Assembly (NCBI GenBank): GCA_016303175.1
Contig: JAEDMF010000053.1
Coordinates: 1 to 10,360 of the forward strand
DNA length: 10,360 nucleotides
Source of the DNA: Bacteroidales bacterium
Lineage (GTDB): Bacteria > Bacteroidota > Bacteroidia > Bacteroidales > UBA932
Reading direction: 5' to 3'
The stretch's first letter is position 1. Every line of letters starts with the position of its first letter. The notes under the pieces are model-generated. The model saw only the letters and a program-made list of their open reading frames with translations, searched no databases and was not told where the DNA came from. A program made the translations under genes and the position numbers. Positions 6,616 through 10,360 of the stretch are shown here, in pieces.

Positions 6616-8973
6616 ATGAGACATAATATATGGTCATATATGCTTCTGCTGGCTGCCCTGACATCCTGCGCCATACAGCCGGAGTTCATCACCGAGGAAG
6701 AACTGGGTTGTGAATTTCCCGACGTGGAGCTAAATGCCTCAGAAGGCTCGCACAGCTTTGACATCATTTCCAACACCGTATGGACAGCCGCGCTGGACGA
6801 TGCGGACTGGGTGGAGTTGGCCTCCGATCCTTCCTCCCGCTCCATTACGGTACAGGGAGACGGACGCATCGACCTGAACATCAAGGCAAACAGCGCCGAG
6901 GAACGCAAGGCCGTCATCACCGTGACCACAAAATCCCGCAAGATAGAACTTGTCCTGATCCAGAACAACGCCGTCGAAGAACACTTCAGTTTCCCGCAAA
7001 GGAACGTACTGATAGGCTTCGAGAACGGCACCCATTCCGTACCCTTTGTATATAATGTTCCCGCTGAGGAAATATCCTACTCTGTGGAGTATGAGGATGA
7101 AGAAGGATGGATAGAAGAGCCTGTCCCCGGCGTAATCGGCGATAAGTTCGTGTTTGCCGCTTCGGAGAATATCAGCGACGCAAGGCGTGGAGCCATCATA
7201 ACCCTTACGGCCTCCGACAAGGCCGGCAGGCAGATGAGCGCCACACTGAATGTCTCCCAGATGGCAAGCACCGAGTCAGAGACCATTCCCGTAAGCGTGC
7301 AGGATGTGCGCAATTTCAGTGTAGACGATCTGGACGGTGACGGGTGCATAAGAAAGAATTATGTACTCACGGCCAGGGTAATCAACGACAACAGCGAGGG
7401 AAACGGAGCCCCCAACAGCAATACCTCCATCATAATGCAGGACCTCACCCTGTCATCGAGGACCCTCTATCTCCAGAGTCTCGAAAAAGACTCGGAAGGC
7501 AACTACTGCGGCATCCGTCTGGAGTTCGCCGGAGCAAAGGACAATTCAACGAGGCGTTACGACCTGCTGGAAATCAACCTCAAGGGGCTGAAATACCACA
7601 AAGACGGAGCCGAAGGGAGCGATGACCCCTTCAGAGTGGGATTGAGCGGAGCTTCCACGGTAAACATAATCAGCACTACCGCCGGCAGCGCCTCCGATCT
7701 TCCCCTAATAGAAAGGACAATCAACACATTGAAGGACAGCGACATATATACTTTCGTCAAGCTGCTCGACTGCGAGCTTCCCATACGCAAGGGGCCCTTC
7801 GTGCCAGTTGACCTGCGCTATCAAAACATAATCAATAAGTATCCTATGGTACTGCGGGATGCCGACGCAAGCATTATGTATATGGTATGTAACACTACCT
7901 GTAGTTGGGCACGTGACGGCAAAGGCATGCCACAGGGCAGCGGAGCCGTCTCCGGAATCATTGTACACGAGCGCTGCGACAACTTTGAATGGGATTCCGA
8001 AGCAGCTGCGAAGAACACTCTTCTAAACGACTACATCACGGACGAAGGCTATATAGGCAAATACCAGATTCGCCCTGTGCTTCGCAGCGAGATAGAACTC
8101 TCCGATGAACTCTCCGATGGGGTTTCCACCCTGATGAGGGAATGGAGATACTGCAATTCGCTCTATCCGGAAAAAATGGTGGTGACAGCAGTGAAAGACA
8201 CCATATATCCCAGTTATCCCGCCGTGGCCACCCCCACCGACAAGACTCTCAAGGCCTACTTCTGCTACAGCGAAGGCAAAATCACCACCGGCCAGGATTG
8301 GACACATCTCGGACCCGTAAGCGGTGGAGTCATAACAGACATACCGGGAAGCAACGGAGTATATGACTACAATGGAACCAACATCCACTGGAAACCGCTG
8401 AGCTACTGCAACACCTGCGGCATCATCCAGGGAGAAAACGGATCCTCATGGTTCGGAGGCACTTGGTACAGCGGCAGCCACACCACACCTTCCCTCGAAA
8501 AATACTATTGGGAATTTGCCTTCAGCACCGAGGAATACAGCGCCTCCAACGCACCCCTGTCAATCAACCTCGGCACCAGCAATGCCTACGGCGATGATAC
8601 AGGCGCACCCCGCTACTGGTTCCTTGCTTACCCCACGGACAAGACAAACTGGCATACTGTCACCGCGGACAGCTACGCCGGCGAAAAATGGGTGGACCTC
8701 ACCGCCAAAGGCAAGGACTACACCTACACCGTTCCGGACTTCCCCATCATTGCCTCGAAGAGACAATACAACCTGCCGGGCAACAAATACATAAGCATAA
8801 ACCTACCTTCCGGAGCCGACGTATGGGGCAAGGAGCAAGTCTATGTGAGGTTGTATCCAGCAAAGGATCTGTCGGGCTACAATGGTTCGGCGCCGGTGTC
8901 ATACGACGGAGCCGGCATTATGAACAACAGACGTTCCAGCATCAATTACGTAGGCATACGCTGCCGAAAATAA
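6616..8973 (+). CDS. Lipoprotein with two BACON-like domains, a DUF5689-like region and a C-terminal beta domain
   Basis: 785 residues. The signal peptide ends in lipobox LTS-C (Cys18), so the protein is anchored in the outer membrane and probably faces the surface or periplasm. A first BACON-like domain spans about 33-115 (NTVWTAALDDADWVEL, then a strand ending LVLIQNN) and a second about 120-216 (ending ATLNVSQMA). Residues about 222-495 resemble DUF5689, an OB-fold-like module of Bacteroidota surface proteins: the strand NYVLTARVI, the phrase SIIMQDLTLSSRTLYLQSL, and a closing SGIIVHE followed later by GKYQIRPVLRS. The rest, about 535-785, is rich in Trp and Tyr and beta-strand-like (YYWEFAFSTEEYS, APRYWFLAYPTD, EQVYVRLYPA, SINYVGIRC), as in beta-sandwich binding domains. 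No catalytic motif is recognised. It follows the BACON lipoprotein after 23 bases and precedes the DUF5107 gene by 25. A surface glycan-binding role is inferred; the domain names come from pattern recall and are less certain than the lipoprotein call. Confidence 0.85.
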   Translation: MRHNIWSYMLLLAALTSCAIQPEFITEEELGCEFPDVELNASEGSHSFDIISNTVWTAALDDADWVELASDPSSRSITVQGDGRIDLNIKANSAEERKAVITVTTKSRKIELVLIQNNAVEEHFSFPQRNVLIGFENGTHSVPFVYNVPAEEISYSVEYEDEEGWIEEPVPGVIGDKFVFAASENISDARRGAIITLTASDKAGRQMSATLNVSQMASTESETIPVSVQDVRNFSVDDLDGDGCIRKNYVLTARVINDNSEGNGAPNSNTSIIMQDLTLSSRTLYLQSLEKDSEGNYCGIRLEFAGAKDNSTRRYDLLEINLKGLKYHKDGAEGSDDPFRVGLSGASTVNIISTTAGSASDLPLIERTINTLKDSDIYTFVKLLDCELPIRKGPFVPVDLRYQNIINKYPMVLRDADASIMYMVCNTTCSWARDGKGMPQGSGAVSGIIVHERCDNFEWDSEAAAKNTLLNDYITDEGYIGKYQIRPVLRSEIELSDELSDGVSTLMREWRYCNSLYPEKMVVTAVKDTIYPSYPAVATPTDKTLKAYFCYSEGKITTGQDWTHLGPVSGGVITDIPGSNGVYDYNGTNIHWKPLSYCNTCGIIQGENGSSWFGGTWYSGSHTTPSLEKYYWEFAFSTEEYSASNAPLSINLGTSNAYGDDTGAPRYWFLAYPTDKTNWHTVTADSYAGEKWVDLTAKGKDYTYTVPDFPIIASKRQYNLPGNKYISINLPSGADVWGKEQVYVRLYPAKDLSGYNGSAPVSYDGAGIMNNRRSSINYVGIRCRK
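8095..8118 (+). repeat. Perfect 12-bp tandem duplication within the coding sequence
   Basis: The unit GAACTCTCCGAT occurs twice in direct succession (8095-8106 and 8107-8118), in frame, encoding ELSD-ELSD at residues 494-501 of the large lipoprotein. It falls just after the DUF5689-like region, in what looks like a linker. Because the copies are identical at DNA level, the duplication may be recent. Confidence 0.9.
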
Positions 8974-8998
8974 TCCTGCAGACAAATAACAAAGCAAT

Positions 8999-10360
8999 AT
9001 GATTAAAAAAATTCTTTTCCCTTTTGCGGTAATGGCCCTGGCCGGAGCCGCAATCTCGACAACGGCCTCAGCGCAAGGAGTAAAGGCGTACGAAGGCAAG
9101 ATTACCCTGCCCACCTATCTGCTTGATCCGGCCGAACAAGCCCCCATTTTCGAGCGTGACTGGAGTTACCAGAGGGCAAAAAGGAGCGTTTATCCCTATC
9201 CTCTGAACGACAATATGACCCGCACGAAAAAGGATGTGACCTACGACTGTCTCTATATGGAAAACGAGTATGTCGAATTGTGCATCATCCCGGAAATCGG
9301 AGGCAGGCTGATGTACGCCGTGGACAAGACCAACGGCTATGATATCTTCTACCACAACCACGTGGTTAAGCCGGCGAACGTGGGAATGACGGGAGCCTGG
9401 ATAAGCGGCGGCGTGGAATGGAATGTTTTCCACCATCACCGCCAGACCAGCCACATCCCCTGTGACTGGAGGATAGTGAACAATGCCGACGGCAGCAGCA
9501 CAATTTGGCTCGGTGAAACCGAATACCGCCACAGAATGCAATGGGCCATAGGAGTTACCCTCCATCCCGGCAAGTCCTATATTGAAGTGAGCGGCCGCCT
9601 GATGAACGGCACCCAGAACAACAATTCAATGCTGTATTGGAGCAATGTATCCACCCTTGTGGACGAGAATTACCAGATCTGCTTCCCCCAGAGTACGGAA
9701 TTCGTTACCTTCCATTGCAAGGAGTGCTTCGCCCACTGGCCCGTTACCCACGAGAGTTTCAACGGAATGGACTTTTATAAAGACGGGGTGGACGCGAGCT
9801 GGTGGAAAAACCACTATATGAGCAACTCTATGTTCATACACGACCAGAAGGCTGATTTTGTGGCAGGTTACGATCACGGCAGGAATGCCGGAACAATGCT
9901 GACCGGCAACCACAACATCATCAAGGGCGGCAAATTCTGGCTCTGGGGCCCCAACAGCGAGTGGGACACCAAGATTCTGACCGACAACAGCGGCCACTAC
10001 TGCGAGTTGATGGTCGGAGCCTATTCCGACAACCAGCCGGACTACAACTGGAACTTCCCATACGAATCCAAGGAATTCAGCCAGTACTGGTACGGCATAC
10101 GCGATATGGGCGGAGTAAAGGCAGGCGACAGGCACGCCGCCATCAATATGGAATTGAAGCCTTCAGGGGAGTTGCTGCTGGGAGTGAATGCCACAGAAAA
10201 GATGAAAGAGCTTGAGGTCCAGATTCTCAAGGAAGGCAAATCCATACTCAAAGAAAGGATACATCGGATAGATCCCGCCAATCCCTTCGTCAAAACCATC
10301 AATGTGGACCCTTCCACACAAGAGCACGAGCTCACGATGATACTGAGGGATGCCTCCGGG
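8999..10360 (+). CDS. Secreted DUF5107-family protein, 3'-truncated by the window
   Basis: ATG at 8999-9001 opens a frame of 454 codons that runs without a stop to the right edge. Residues 1-25 are a Sec signal peptide ending A-S-A before Q26; there is no lipobox, so the mature protein is probably soluble in the periplasm. The sequence matches what I know of DUF5107: YPYPLNDN at 65-72, ENEYVEL near 89-94, PEIGGR at 98-103, KTNGYDIFYHN at 110-120, GAWISGGVEWN at 132-142 with HHHR at 145-148, and further on GYDHGRNAGT, KFWLWGP and FSQYWYGIRD. The fold is expected to resemble galactose mutarotase-like beta supersandwiches, which include carbohydrate-active enzymes. Family members often continue into TPR repeats and exceed 1000 residues, so more than half may be missing. 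It follows the large lipoprotein by 25 bases. It is the only candidate in the window for chemistry on the imported sugar, but no reaction can be stated from the sequence. Confidence 0.92.
   Translation, partial: MIKKILFPFAVMALAGAAISTTASAQGVKAYEGKITLPTYLLDPAEQAPIFERDWSYQRAKRSVYPYPLNDNMTRTKKDVTYDCLYMENEYVELCIIPEIGGRLMYAVDKTNGYDIFYHNHVVKPANVGMTGAWISGGVEWNVFHHHRQTSHIPCDWRIVNNADGSSTIWLGETEYRHRMQWAIGVTLHPGKSYIEVSGRLMNGTQNNNSMLYWSNVSTLVDENYQICFPQSTEFVTFHCKECFAHWPVTHESFNGMDFYKDGVDASWWKNHYMSNSMFIHDQKADFVAGYDHGRNAGTMLTGNHNIIKGGKFWLWGPNSEWDTKILTDNSGHYCELMVGAYSDNQPDYNWNFPYESKEFSQYWYGIRDMGGVKAGDRHAAINMELKPSGELLLGVNATEKMKELEVQILKEGKSILKERIHRIDPANPFVKTINVDPSTQEHELTMILRDASG

Larger units (their letters stand above)
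1..10360 (+). other. Interior of a SusC/SusD-type utilization operon
   Basis: Six genes run in the same direction with gaps of 10, 3, 4, 23 and 25 bases, and both end genes are cut by the window edges. None of the gaps can hold a Bacteroidota promoter or an intrinsic terminator, so one transcript is the simplest reading. The content (repeat protein, SusC, SusD, two accessory lipoproteins, DUF5107 protein) fits a polysaccharide utilization locus. No hybrid two-component sensor, SusR-like regulator or sigma/anti-sigma pair is present here, so regulation must be encoded elsewhere. Confidence 0.8.

Noticed and set aside
8974..8998. Possible promoter or terminator between the large lipoprotein and the DUF5107 gene
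   Set aside because: Only 25 bases, with no inverted repeat, no T-run and no pair of Bacteroidota -33/-7 elements.
9068..10135. Two long minus-strand open frames (9068-9565 and 9626-10135) opposite the DUF5107 gene
   Set aside because: The plus strand encodes continuous DUF5107 motifs across the same bases, so these are shadows.

Overview
The window is about 10.4 kb of a single plus-strand gene cluster from a member of the Bacteroidota, most likely Bacteroidales. Three things support this: a SusC/RagA-type TonB-dependent transporter immediately followed by its SusD-type lipoprotein, BACON and DUF5689-type lipoproteins, and no good Shine-Dalgarno sites at most starts. Base composition looks moderately GC-rich by eye, with frequent ATA (Ile) and AGG/AGA (Arg) codons. 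The genus cannot be fixed from the sequence.

Layout, all on the plus strand: (1) 1-1442, the 3' part of a secreted repeat protein with GLUG-like, probably beta-helical repeats; its start lies left of the window. (2) 1453-4509, SusC-like transporter. (3) 4513-6183, SusD-like lipoprotein. (4) 6188-6592, a 134-residue lipoprotein with one BACON-like domain. (5) 6616-8973, a 785-residue lipoprotein with two BACON-like domains, a DUF5689-like region and an aromatic-rich C-terminal beta region. (6) 8999 to the right edge, the N-terminal 454 residues of a secreted DUF5107-family protein. The gaps between genes are 10, 3, 4, 23 and 25 bases, with no room for promoters or terminators, so this reads as the interior of one operon running off both ends. 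I see no RNA gene, mobile element or CRISPR array.

Together the genes look like a polysaccharide utilization locus, or a similar nutrient-uptake locus. SusD and the accessory lipoproteins would capture a glycan, SusC would import it with TonB energy, and the exported DUF5107 protein is the only candidate in view for acting on the carbohydrate. No recognisable glycoside hydrolase, polysaccharide lyase, carbohydrate esterase or sulfatase lies in the window, and no regulator, so the substrate cannot be named.

The points most worth a second look are the short BACON lipoprotein, which appears to stop just where its larger neighbour enters a DUF5689-like domain; the DUF5107 protein as a possible uncharacterised enzyme with an unusual H-C-x2-C-x2-H cluster; and the cysteine ladder in the repeat protein that precedes susC.
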